Part shown: piece after piece, positions 56,369-64,000 of the stretch
How the letters are laid out: every line of letters begins with the position of its first letter
Numbering within the stretch: position 1 is the stretch's first letter
The notes under the pieces: generated by a model
What the model was told of the DNA's origin: nothing
What the model saw: only the letters and a program-made list of their open reading frames with translations
Database searches by the model: none
NCBI RefSeq assembly: GCF_034928825.1
Contig: NZ_JAYFUL010000032.1
Location: 4,596 to 68,595, forward strand
DNA length: 64,000 nucleotides
Direction of reading: 5' to 3'
From: Arcicella aquatica
GTDB lineage: Bacteria > Bacteroidota > Bacteroidia > Cytophagales > Spirosomataceae
Program-made: the position numbers and the translations under genes

Positions 56369-56695
56369 ATGCAAACACACAAGCAAAAAGTCAAGCATTT
56401 ACTACTGACTACCCTTTTCTCTCTGTATGGATGCTACATCCAAGCACAATCTAACTGGGGGACAAAAGTCGCTTCTGCCTCTGAATCTGGCGCTACTGAA
56501 ATCAGAAGTGTCATTGATGGTGTAACGACCCTGCTCATGGCGATTTCTGGAGTGGTTTTCCTCATAGGCATTACTTCCGCTGGTTTTAAGTATAAACAAG
56601 GCGATCAGCAAGCCTTTAAAAACCTTCAAGGTGTTTTGATGGGTTCATTAGTCTTGCTCATTGGTGTTGGGCTTTCGAAAATCTTGTTTTTCTAG
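56369..56695 (+). CDS. traE: TraE/DUF4134 VirB2-like pilin subunit
   Basis: 108 residues. A signal-like helix (LLLTTLFSLYGCYIQAQSNW) is followed by two hydrophobic helices (VTTLLMAISGVVFLIGITSAGFKY and LQGVLMGSLVLLIGVGLSKILFF), with GDQQAFKNLQG between, as in Bacteroides TraE. It forms the conjugative pilus. Confidence 0.85.
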   Translation: MQTHKQKVKHLLLTTLFSLYGCYIQAQSNWGTKVASASESGATEIRSVIDGVTTLLMAISGVVFLIGITSAGFKYKQGDQQAFKNLQGVLMGSLVLLIGVGLSKILFF

Positions 56696-56698
56696 CCA

Positions 56699-57019
56699 AT
56701 GATTACCCAATATTACACCCACAAAGGAGTGAATCAACCTCCTTATTTTAAGGGATTCCCCATGTCTTTAATCATTATTTGGGCTGTTACCTTACTAGTA
56801 ACTATGTTAGTATGTTTAATCATTGCCATCAAAATTGGGCATTTGTTAATTGGTTCTTTATTTTCAATCATCACGGTTGCTTGTGTTGGCTTTTCAGCTT
56901 TTATCTTTCTTAGAAAAATCGGTCCTTTCGGTTATGAAAAGATGTTGGTAAAGTATTTCTATCGGGTTCATAAAATAGCAGGAGGAAGACCTGCTATAAC
57001 TAAGATAAGATTGTTTTGA
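56699..57019 (+). CDS. traF: TraF/DUF4133 VirB3-like membrane protein
   Basis: 106 residues: HKGVNQPPYFKGFP near the start, two helices (IIIWAVTLLVTMLVCLIIAI and LIGSLFSIITVACVGFSAFIFL), then KIGPFGYEKMLVKYFYR. This is DUF4133, gene 2 of Bacteroidota conjugation operons, between traE and traG. It starts three bases after traE. Confidence 0.85.
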   Translation: MITQYYTHKGVNQPPYFKGFPMSLIIIWAVTLLVTMLVCLIIAIKIGHLLIGSLFSIITVACVGFSAFIFLRKIGPFGYEKMLVKYFYRVHKIAGGRPAITKIRLF

Positions 57020-57111
57020 GTAATTCTATTCTTGTATTTTGTCTTGTACTAACTTGAGAAAATGTATTGTGTTCTAAGCTTGTTTCACCGCTAAACCTAA
57101 TTATCTATTCT

Positions 57112-57678
57112 ATGATTATTAATAACAAAGAAAGCTTTCCCATCATCGGTGCGACTGATTTTGGGGCTTTACTCAGTCGAAATGGAGATATTACCTTATG
57201 TTATGAAGGTGTTTTTGCTAATTTAAACACCTTATCTGCTGATGGTTATCAGCTGGTTAATCTCAATTTTAAAAATGCGTTTTCGAGCCTTCCTGCTCAT
57301 ACGCTTTTGCATACTCAAACCTATTTTTGTTTTAACGATTATGCTGAAGGTGATATTCATTTACAAGCTTCCTCTGAAACCTATCTTGGAGGAGCTAACG
57401 AACGTTTACTTTTTGAAAAAAGGTTTAAACAAACCAAAAGTTATCTATTCTTTACTTTGGTCAATACTCCTCCTACCAAGAAAACGCTCTCCACCAATGG
57501 CATTTTTAGTTCCCTTATCAAAGTAGATAAGAAGAACATACAAAAAGAGGTTATTGAGAAATTTACATCCAGTATTGAAATTTTTCTTAGAACACTAGGA
57601 CAAGGCATGGACTTTTCTTTTCATTTGGTGCTTGAAAAAGATTTATTAGGTACAAAAAGCCATCTTAATCTTTGTTAA
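57112..57678 (+). pseudogene. traG: TraG (VirB4-like ATPase), N-terminal part
   Basis: 188 residues beginning MIINNKESFPIIGATDFGALLSRNGDITLCYE, the standard start of Bacteroides TraG; it ends SHLNLC in a TAA. The rest of the protein continues in the -1 frame from 57,672. TraG is normally a single protein of about 830 residues. The overlap sequence CTTTGTTAAAAATAC could be a mutation, a programmed -1 shift or a stop-restart on TTG. Confidence 0.78.
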
Positions 57679-59708
57679 AAATACATGATGCTATTAAGGA
57701 TGTTATTTACCTTCCAGATAAAAACTGCTTGAAAGTGGGTGATAAATACTGTGGAATCTATCAAATTGACCCTATTCTATCCATCAACGATACCATTTCA
57801 AGTTTTACAGCAGATAAAAATCTTTCCACTGAAATCAGTTTTTTCCCTGCTGCCTTGTGTAAATCATTTACGCATAAAATAGACGGAGAGTGTATTTACA
57901 ATGTAGTGATTTATAAAGAAAGTCTTGAAAATGTAAAATCCTCTCTACAAAGTCTTATCAAACAAAAAAGTGGTATTCTTTCTTTTTCAGAGGAAAATGG
58001 ACACTCTTTACAGGATACCAAGCTCTTTCTTCAAAACTTGATTGATGGCTCTGGACGCTTATCTCCTATTCGCTTTTATGCCAATCTCGTTTTCTGGCAT
58101 GCTGATAGTTATGAAGAATTTAAAGTACTAAAATCTCAAATCAATGATGGTTTCAAAAAAGTTGATTTAATCCCTTTTGAATGCAATGAAGAATTACCCA
58201 TTGTCTTTATGAATACCATGCCGGGCAATGCAGGTAACATCGGTGCCGATCAAATGATTTTGACGTATGATGCAGTGGGTTCGTCTTTTTTAAACGTTGA
58301 AGAAACCTTTGCCTTTGATGGGAAATCAGCCTTAGGCTTACCACTTGTCAATCGTAATGGATCAAGAGTAATTGTCGATGTATTTGCAGAAAGTGGGAAT
58401 TCAAGACAGCGAAAAGCCATTACTGGATACAATTTCTTTTGCTTAGGACCAACGGGGTCTGGAAAATCCGTAAGCATGAATTATTTAGTCCGCTGGGCTG
58501 TGGAAAGTGGAGCATTTGTGATGCTCGTTGACGTTGGACATAGCTATGAAAATCTTTGTAAAAATTATCTTAAAGGCTCTTACTTCTCATTTGGTGATGA
58601 AGTCCCCATTAAAATTAATCCTTTTGTGATTGATGCTGAAATGCCTTCCGAAAGGCGTTTGGATATGATACTAAAAATGCTTCTCAAAGCTTGGAAAGGA
58701 GATGAAACGCCCAGCAAACTAGATGAAAACATTGTTTTACAATCTATTAGCTACTATTACAATTATATAGCGGCAAAGAAAAGAGAGGAAAACGAAATGA
58801 TTCCGCTTTGTTTTAATAGCTATTATGAATACATGGCGAATGTTTTCAGACATAAGGATTTACCTCATTTGAACACGTCCAAACTTTTTGATATCAACCA
58901 CTTTTTAGATGTATTAAAGATTTTTCATGTGGGTGGTATTTATGCAGAAGTATTAAATGCTTCTTATCCAATTGACCTTAAGAATGAACGTTTTATTGTT
59001 TTTGAGTTAGATAATATTAAAGGGAATAAAGTACTTTTTCCACTTGTTGTCATTTACATGATGGGTACGTATGAGGAGATTCTCAAAGAAAAACTTAATC
59101 AAAGAAAATATCTGATTATCGAAGAAGCTTGGAAGGCTATTATGTCAGATATGTTTGCCGAATACATCAAAGAGGTTTATAAAACTGCCAGAAAGTTTAA
59201 AGGAACCATTGGTTTGGTAACGCAGGAATTAGATGACATCATCTCCTCTCCTATTATCAAAGAAACCGTCGTTACTCAGTCTGATATTAAGTTTATTCTC
59301 TCAATGGCTAAGTATATGAAAAAGATTGACAAAATCGCTCAGGTACTTTCTTTGGAGGATAAACACGTTGCTATGTTGTTAAGTCTTAATCGTGATTTGA
59401 AAGTAGATGACAGGTTCAGAGAATTATTGATTCTTTGGACTAATGAAGTGTATGGTGTCTATGGCATTTTATTGTCTTACAAAGAGTACTGGGCGTATAC
59501 CACCGAAGCCCCTGAGAAGAATTTAGTCAAATTTCTTTATTTGAGGGAGTTCAACCGAAATTTTGAATTGACAATTAATTACCTCGCTGAGTTGATGATG
59601 AATCTTAATGGCTCACCCCAAGCAGTTATCAAATTCTGTGATGAAAAATTCAATTATAATTCTAAAATCAGTCATAACCCTCGCATGATTTCTTATGAAT
59701 ATGAGTAA
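57672..59708 (+). pseudogene. traG: TraG (VirB4-like ATPase), ATPase part
   Basis: 678 residues in the -1 frame relative to the previous segment, entering at TTG 57,672. FCLGPTGSGKSVSMN is Walker A, KYLIIEEAWKAIM Walker B, and GLVTQELDDIISS a later conserved helix. TraG powers the transfer machine in the inner membrane. The ATPase half is complete, so it may be rescued if translation can restart. Confidence 0.82.
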
Positions 59709-60356
59709 AGAAAAAAGCTTTGAAATCAAGTATCTCAGAGATATTGATCGCATTAACCATACTGGCAAGTACCTTGTTTTTGGCGTATTGGGTTTTGCCC
59801 TTATCCTGGTTATTACTTCAATGGTTTTGTATAAAGATGCTATTACTTCTCAAAAGCCTAAACCCTACATCATGGATAAAAATGGAGAGATTCGTAAAGT
59901 ATATGATGTTTATAATGATGGCTTTGAATTAGTAGCTAAAAAGGCAATGGTGGCCAAAGCTCATGAGCTTTTTTTTCGCTTAGAACCTGATGAGCAGCAA
60001 ATCCATAGTAATATCCAAAAGAGTTTTTACTATGCTGACTTTATTCCATTGTACGAATTTTACAATAGCCAAAACTATTATAATAACATCGTTCAACGAA
60101 ATGCCATTCAGTACATCAAAGTGATAGTATTGTCTTTAGAGGCTCTATGGGGCGGTTTTATGGCAAGGTTTTACTCAGAGGACAAGGAGGTGTTACCAAA
60201 GAAAGCTTTTTCATTACTGAATTTTCGATGGAAGAAAGAGACAGGACGGATAATAATCTCTATGGCTTTTTTCTCAATAAAATGAAGGTTATCGACAATA
60301 AGGAAATTAATAGTCGAGGGGCAAAAGATGTGGTCATCAATCCAAGTAATCCTTAG
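59695..60356 (+). pseudogene. traK: TraK (VirB8-like), frameshifted
   Basis: Begins MSKEKSFEIKYLRDIDRINH, one helix (YLVFGVLGFALILVITSMVLY) and the periplasmic part through NAIQYIK. Near 60,121 (AAAGTGATAGT) one base is missing; the family C-terminus continues in the +1 frame as GRFYGKVLLRGQGG and NNLYGFFLNKMKVIDNKEIN to 60,356. The original frame ends in nonsense at 60,285. It overlaps the traG stop. No traI or traJ gene lies between traG and traK. Confidence 0.78.
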
Positions 60357-60416
60357 CTTTTTAAGGATTTTCCCATCCCTAATTTTGTTATAGTTGGCTC
60401 TTTATCGTTGAACAAT

Positions 60417-61601
60417 ATGGAAAAATATTTTAACCTAAGCTTTCTTAAATATCCTATTTCACTGATTATCAATATGATTCTTGTGGGATTTTACTTATAC
60501 ATTTTTCCTCCGAAAGATGGAACTGCCAATACACATGAAAATGAATTTTCCGCCATCAATTTTCACATTCCTGCGGCCGATAAAAAGATTGAAGAAAAAA
60601 CGCCTTTTAATCAAAAAAAGGAAATGGAGAATGAGCGTTTTTGGGCCACCGAACCCGTACAAAATTCTCCCAATTCATTGGAGAATCATCCTAAGCATTT
60701 AGGAAAGACTCCTGTCGATTCTTCTAAACTACCCGTGAAAAGGCAGCAGGTTTATGCAAGTGTAAACAGCGCTACTAATCAGTATAAAAACCTCCTAACC
60801 ATTCAGCGATTGGAGGAAAGAATCAAAGTATTAGAAACGGTCAATAAACCAACAGAAGTTAAAAACAATGTGACTAATACGCTTAAAACTAATAAAGACT
60901 CCGAAAAATCTAAAAACGATGGATTTAGCTTTAGTGATGCTGATTTAAAAGCTAAAAACGATCAAACCGCAGCATGGGATAATCCTTTTTTGTCGCCTAT
61001 CAATAATCGCTTTTATGCTAATCATCAAACAAAAGAAGAGATACCGACCATTGGTCTTGAGCCCAGTAACAGATTAGGAAGTTTAGAAAAGAGTAAGCAA
61101 AGTATTTTAATCAAGGGGAAATTATTAGAATCTAAAACAGTGCGTAATAATACAACAGTCAAAATCATGCTGACTGAAAGTAAATCCTTGGGTAATTTTC
61201 ATTATCAGGCGGGTGATATTATTGGTGCTAAAAGCCATATTCAGGGAGATAGACTATTACTTTCTGTAGAGGGTTATATCAAAAATGATATTTATCAAAC
61301 GCTCAACGCTCAGGTGATGGATCTGGATGGTTTAATGGGCTTGAAAGTAAGCATTGATGCAGAAAACGAAATGCAAAAGAATGCTTGGGGACAAAATGTG
61401 GGAAGTACTTTGGGATCTATGAATCCGCTATTGGTTTATAATCCACAAGGAAGTCTTGCCCAAACCGTCGGCAATCAGGTGGTGGGTTCTTTAGTCAATC
61501 AGTCCCTGAATGGAGCCAATCAATATGTCAATGCAAAAATTAGGGATATAAAAGTCAGCATTAAAACAGGACAACAACTATTCCTCTTAATCAACAACTA
61601 A
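60417..61601 (+). CDS. traM: TraM (VirB10-like)
   Basis: About 394 residues from the ATG at 60,417 (MEKYFNLSFLKYPISLII), preferred over the TTG nine bases before. One N-terminal helix, a long polar linker with a short coiled coil (RLEERIKVLETV), and a C-terminal domain: ILIKGKLLESKTVRNNTTVKIML, GDIIGAKSHIQGDRLLL and GNQVVGSLVNQSLNGAN. This is the DUF3714/TraM layout and spans inner to outer membrane. Confidence 0.85.
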   Translation: MEKYFNLSFLKYPISLIINMILVGFYLYIFPPKDGTANTHENEFSAINFHIPAADKKIEEKTPFNQKKEMENERFWATEPVQNSPNSLENHPKHLGKTPVDSSKLPVKRQQVYASVNSATNQYKNLLTIQRLEERIKVLETVNKPTEVKNNVTNTLKTNKDSEKSKNDGFSFSDADLKAKNDQTAAWDNPFLSPINNRFYANHQTKEEIPTIGLEPSNRLGSLEKSKQSILIKGKLLESKTVRNNTTVKIMLTESKSLGNFHYQAGDIIGAKSHIQGDRLLLSVEGYIKNDIYQTLNAQVMDLDGLMGLKVSIDAENEMQKNAWGQNVGSTLGSMNPLLVYNPQGSLAQTVGNQVVGSLVNQSLNGANQYVNAKIRDIKVSIKTGQQLFLLINN

Positions 61602-61604
61602 TCT

Positions 61605-62561
61605 ATGAAAAATTTAAAATACCTACTCTCCTACTGTTTGATGCTGTTTTCGCTCTTGATGGAAGCACAGACATTAAACTTGGTTAAAAAAGATTCTAAT
61701 GCGATCACTACTTCCGCCAACCAGAAAAAAGTCTTGACTTTCAAAGAGCATAACATCAAAGGGAGCTATCCTGTGAGTGTCGCTTTTTATAAGACTACTC
61801 ATATTGTGTTTGATGCCCCTATTAAATATTTTGATGCTGGCTCTAACCGAATTATTTGTGATAGAGTGGAAGGTGTCGATAATTTATTAAAGCTTAAAGC
61901 GGCTCAAATAGGCATTTTTGAAACCAATGTTACCGTCATTACGCATGATGGAAAGTATTATAGCTTTCTGGTTTCTTATAACGAATCTCCCAACAAACTC
62001 AATATTACAATGGCGGCAGGCTTAAATGATGCTTTTGAACAAAAGTTTAGCGATAGACCTGAGAAAATAATCTTTGCCGATACTTATTATACGGAAACGG
62101 AGATGATTCATTTTTCTAAAAAGATGATTGAGCTCTCAAAAGGTAGGCATACTATTCAGCACATTGCTGATAAAGTAGGGAATGTACAGTTCAAACTCAT
62201 ACAGTTGGCTACCAAAGAAGGAAAGATTATTGTATGTATTAACATGAAAAATAGCTCTCCCTTAGATTATAGTTTGGAGTATATGAAGTTTTATGTCCGT
62301 GATAAAACAAAGCGCAAAAAGGAGGTCTCTCAAGAAATTGAACTCAAACCCGATTTTGTTTACGTAGAGCAAGAGGGTGTTGCAGATAGGCGTAAACTTG
62401 GAGACGCCGGTGCTTCTTTCAATGTTGTGTTTATGATGCCTAAGTTTTCAATTGGCAAAGACAAACACTTTGAAATTGACATCGTAGAGAAAGATGGTAG
62501 CCGTAATATGAACCTCAAAGTTGATTATGAAACCTTTTACTATCAGATGAATAAATTATGA
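61605..62561 (+). CDS. traN: TraN/DUF4138 outer-membrane complex protein
   Basis: 318 residues with a signal peptide (YLLSYCLMLFSLLMEAQT). The beta-rich body includes SVAFYKTTHIVFDAPIKYFDAGS and CDRVEGVDNLLKLKA, TYYSFLVSYNES-like YSFLVSYNESPN and YVRDKTKRKKEVSQEIEL. It is the VirB9-like partner of TraM. It starts four bases after traM. Confidence 0.87.
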   Translation: MKNLKYLLSYCLMLFSLLMEAQTLNLVKKDSNAITTSANQKKVLTFKEHNIKGSYPVSVAFYKTTHIVFDAPIKYFDAGSNRIICDRVEGVDNLLKLKAAQIGIFETNVTVITHDGKYYSFLVSYNESPNKLNITMAAGLNDAFEQKFSDRPEKIIFADTYYTETEMIHFSKKMIELSKGRHTIQHIADKVGNVQFKLIQLATKEGKIIVCINMKNSSPLDYSLEYMKFYVRDKTKRKKEVSQEIELKPDFVYVEQEGVADRRKLGDAGASFNVVFMMPKFSIGKDKHFEIDIVEKDGSRNMNLKVDYETFYYQMNKL

Positions 62562-63130
62562 AAACATACTTTTTGATAGCCATCCTAATAACAGGATATT
62601 CAACCGACTCTCAGGGACAAATCAGGAATAAAAGCACAAAATACCTTGAAGTTTCAAGCGGGATACCGATACTTTTTGAGGATAACAATTTCCCACAAAA
62701 CTGGCAACAAGGTGATAGATTTCATGCCCTATCCTTGTGTTTTGGTACTGCTACATCAAATTATCATCGAATTGGTTTTGCTTACCGACAAGAGAAAATA
62801 CAAAATAATGCTACTTCTCTCAAAAACTATCAATTAAAATATAGCTATGAAGCCACTTTACTAAAAGGAAAATATCATCTTTCATATCTGGGCTTTTTAT
62901 ATGGAATAGGTGCTGGATTTCAATCACTTAGTAGTAGCATAGGTAATGAAAACAGTCAAGGTAAAGCTTATCCATTCTTAACGATTGGCTTTAATGTTGA
63001 GAAATTTTTCTCTCCTAAAATAGCCATTTTTGCCAGCGTTCATGCCGATGGGACAACCGCTGCGATTACTCGGCAAATCAAAGCAAATGCTCAAGTAGGT
63101 CTAAAATTTAAACTCTTTGATGCCCTATAG
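62558..63130 (+). CDS. traO: TraO-like outer-membrane conjugation protein
   Basis: 190 residues with a signal peptide and lipoprotein-free start (FLIAILITGYSTDSQGQ). The barrel-like strands (GFAYRQEKIQNN, YLGFLYGIGAGFQSLSS, QVGLKFKLFDAL) end in the last gene position of the tra operon, as TraO does. It overlaps traN by four bases. Confidence 0.7.
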   Translation: MKTYFLIAILITGYSTDSQGQIRNKSTKYLEVSSGIPILFEDNNFPQNWQQGDRFHALSLCFGTATSNYHRIGFAYRQEKIQNNATSLKNYQLKYSYEATLLKGKYHLSYLGFLYGIGAGFQSLSSSIGNENSQGKAYPFLTIGFNVEKFFSPKIAIFASVHADGTTAAITRQIKANAQVGLKFKLFDAL

Positions 63131-63270
63131 TCCTAATAAACCTGATTGTAATTAATCCAATAGGTAAACTTGTTATATCAATAAAAAAACATTGGAATGG
63201 TGTTGTAAACAGATTGATAAATCAGTTGTCATAGTAAGATAAAATGCCCTATATAAAAGGCTAAGTACCC

Positions 63271-63317
63271 ATTATTCAAGTAAATCTTAAATCGTATTTA
63301 AGATTTACTTGAATAAT
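63271..63317. terminator. 22-bp perfect hairpin after the tra operon
   Basis: Arms 63,271-63,292 and 63,296-63,317 are perfect reverse complements (5' arm begins ATTATTCAAGTAAATC) around CGT. It lies 140 bases after traO and would also sit just before the next gene, so it may be a terminator or attenuator. Confidence 0.7.
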
Positions 63318-63338
63318 ACATCCTTAACAATAGCCATT

Positions 63339-63884
63339 ATGCTTGTATTCTATATAGACTTTATCACCTCCTTATGCTTTTTAGCATTCATTGCCTTTTT
63401 GGAGAGAAGGGGAATTGTTAGTAATGAAATGAAGTACTCATCGCAATTTGCGCAGAAGTTTAATTTATTGATTTACAGGAATGCTAGGCTATATGTACTC
63501 CCTTATTTCTATGCCATTACGCTTTTAAATAACCTTGAAACTGTTTATGGGATAAAGCCTTTTGTCGGGCAAATCCTTTACTTTTTAATTGCTTTTATTC
63601 TTCAGGGATTAATCTGGCTAAGAATACAAAAAGTGACTACAGTTACTTTTTACAAGCAATTAAGATTTGTGATGCAAAAGCTTCATCTTAAATATTTCAG
63701 CATTCCCACAAAGAATGCTACTGATGAGCAAAAAGAAAAGCTTTTACAAGAGAAATCATCGACTCATTTTACGTTTCAGGAAATCCATTTCCTGCTGAAT
63801 TCATGTACTTTACCTGTACTTTTTATCATTAGTAATTCATATTTTTTTGCAAAGCTGTTTTCCTATTTTCTAAATCATAGCTGA
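63339..63884 (+). CDS. Membrane protein of unknown function
   Basis: About 181 residues from the ATG at 63,339; a TTG start at 63,309 lies within the hairpin arm. Hydrophobic segments: LVFYIDFITSLCFLAFIAFL, LYVLPYFYAITLLNNL, ILYFLIAFILQGLIWL and PVLFIISNSYFFAKLFSYF. A basic segment (QKVTTVTFYKQLRFVMQK) lies between. It ends the mobile element's gene run. No family was recognised. Confidence 0.55.
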   Translation: MLVFYIDFITSLCFLAFIAFLERRGIVSNEMKYSSQFAQKFNLLIYRNARLYVLPYFYAITLLNNLETVYGIKPFVGQILYFLIAFILQGLIWLRIQKVTTVTFYKQLRFVMQKLHLKYFSIPTKNATDEQKEKLLQEKSSTHFTFQEIHFLLNSCTLPVLFIISNSYFFAKLFSYFLNHS

Positions 63885-63893
63885 ATTGGTTTG

Positions 63894-64000
63894 TTAAGTT
63901 ATACCCAGAGCAAACTTCGTCCAAATTGGATGTTGTTTTTGTGCTTTTTGAATTGGCGTTAAGTTATCAATACCCTGATGTGGTCGTTGGAAATTATATT
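63894..64000 (-). mobile_element. IS3-type transposase, 3' end (partial)
   Basis: On the minus strand the DNA reads YNFQRPHQGIDNLTPIQKAQ and ends KFALGIT with a stop at 63,894-63,896. N..RPHQ...LTP is the last conserved block of the integrase core (rve) in IS3-family OrfB. The rest lies beyond the window. Confidence 0.75.

Noticed and set aside
1..64000. tRNA, rRNA or reverse transcriptase gene
   Set aside because: No tRNA arms, rRNA blocks or YxDD-type reverse transcriptase was recognised by eye; a covariance-model search would settle the RNA part.

Overview
The window is AT-rich Bacteroidota DNA, most likely from the order Cytophagales. Promoters follow the TAnnTTTG rule of that phylum, Shine-Dalgarno sites are largely absent, and the conjugation genes are the Bacteroidota tra set (traE, F, G, K, M, N, O). 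No rRNA or tRNA gene was seen. The window has four parts: a partly decayed sulfur-oxidation island, an efflux/polymerase rearrangement zone, a complete type III-A CRISPR-Cas locus with a large accessory adaptation module, and an eroded conjugative element.

Region 1 (1-13.6 kb) handles reduced sulfur. It holds a Crp/Fnr-type regulator, rhodaneses, a persulfide dioxygenase-rhodanese fusion, a TsdA-like thiosulfate dehydrogenase, a DsrE protein, an outer-membrane porin, a two-part YeeE/YedE-type sulfur transporter, a methyltransferase and sulfide:quinone oxidoreductase. Interspersed are dead copies (TauE/SafE, a second persulfide dioxygenase, a peroxiredoxin whose catalytic Cys is Tyr). Seven near-identical palindromes (consensus TGTAACAAWTGTCACA) sit 21 or 22 bases before a -7 box, apparently one per transcription unit. 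They look like the operators of the local Crp/Fnr protein.

Region 2 (13.6-21.4 kb) has a secreted hypothetical protein, an RND adaptor and an RND pump on the minus strand. The pump lacks its N-terminus because it is joined head to head, at about 17,990, to an error-prone DnaE-type polymerase that also lacks its N-terminus. A decayed SRAP peptidase follows.

Region 3 (21.4-43.7 kb) is the CRISPR locus: cas6, cas10/csm1, csm2-5 and a CARF-HEPN csm6; a WYL repressor on the minus strand; then a divergent run of RecD/Dda-like helicase, four-TM coiled-coil protein, secreted VWA-like protein, cas1, a VirE_N/BT4734-type primase-polymerase-like gene, an N-terminally extended cas2 and a TPR protein; then a 60-repeat array. 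Three copies of a palindrome (GTGTAA-N5-TTACAC), each exactly 14 bases before TTTG, tie cas6, the WYL/helicase region and the prim-pol gene into one regulon. Four genes of the adaptation run have no usable NTG codon where homology says the protein begins; instead each shows an in-frame TTC-AAT-(A/C-rich) start segment. The pairing of a membrane protein and a periplasmic protein with spacer-acquisition genes is the least explained part of the window.

Region 4 (43.7-64 kb) is a conjugative element: a DUF1896-like protein, a very large methylase/helicase, hipBA with its operator, a deleted hipBA copy, two DUF4143 ATPases (one with an amber stop), a zeta-like kinase, an IS200-TnpA-like protein without catalytic residues, and tra genes with frame breaks in traG and traK and no traI or traJ. 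The window ends in the 3' part of an IS3-type transposase.
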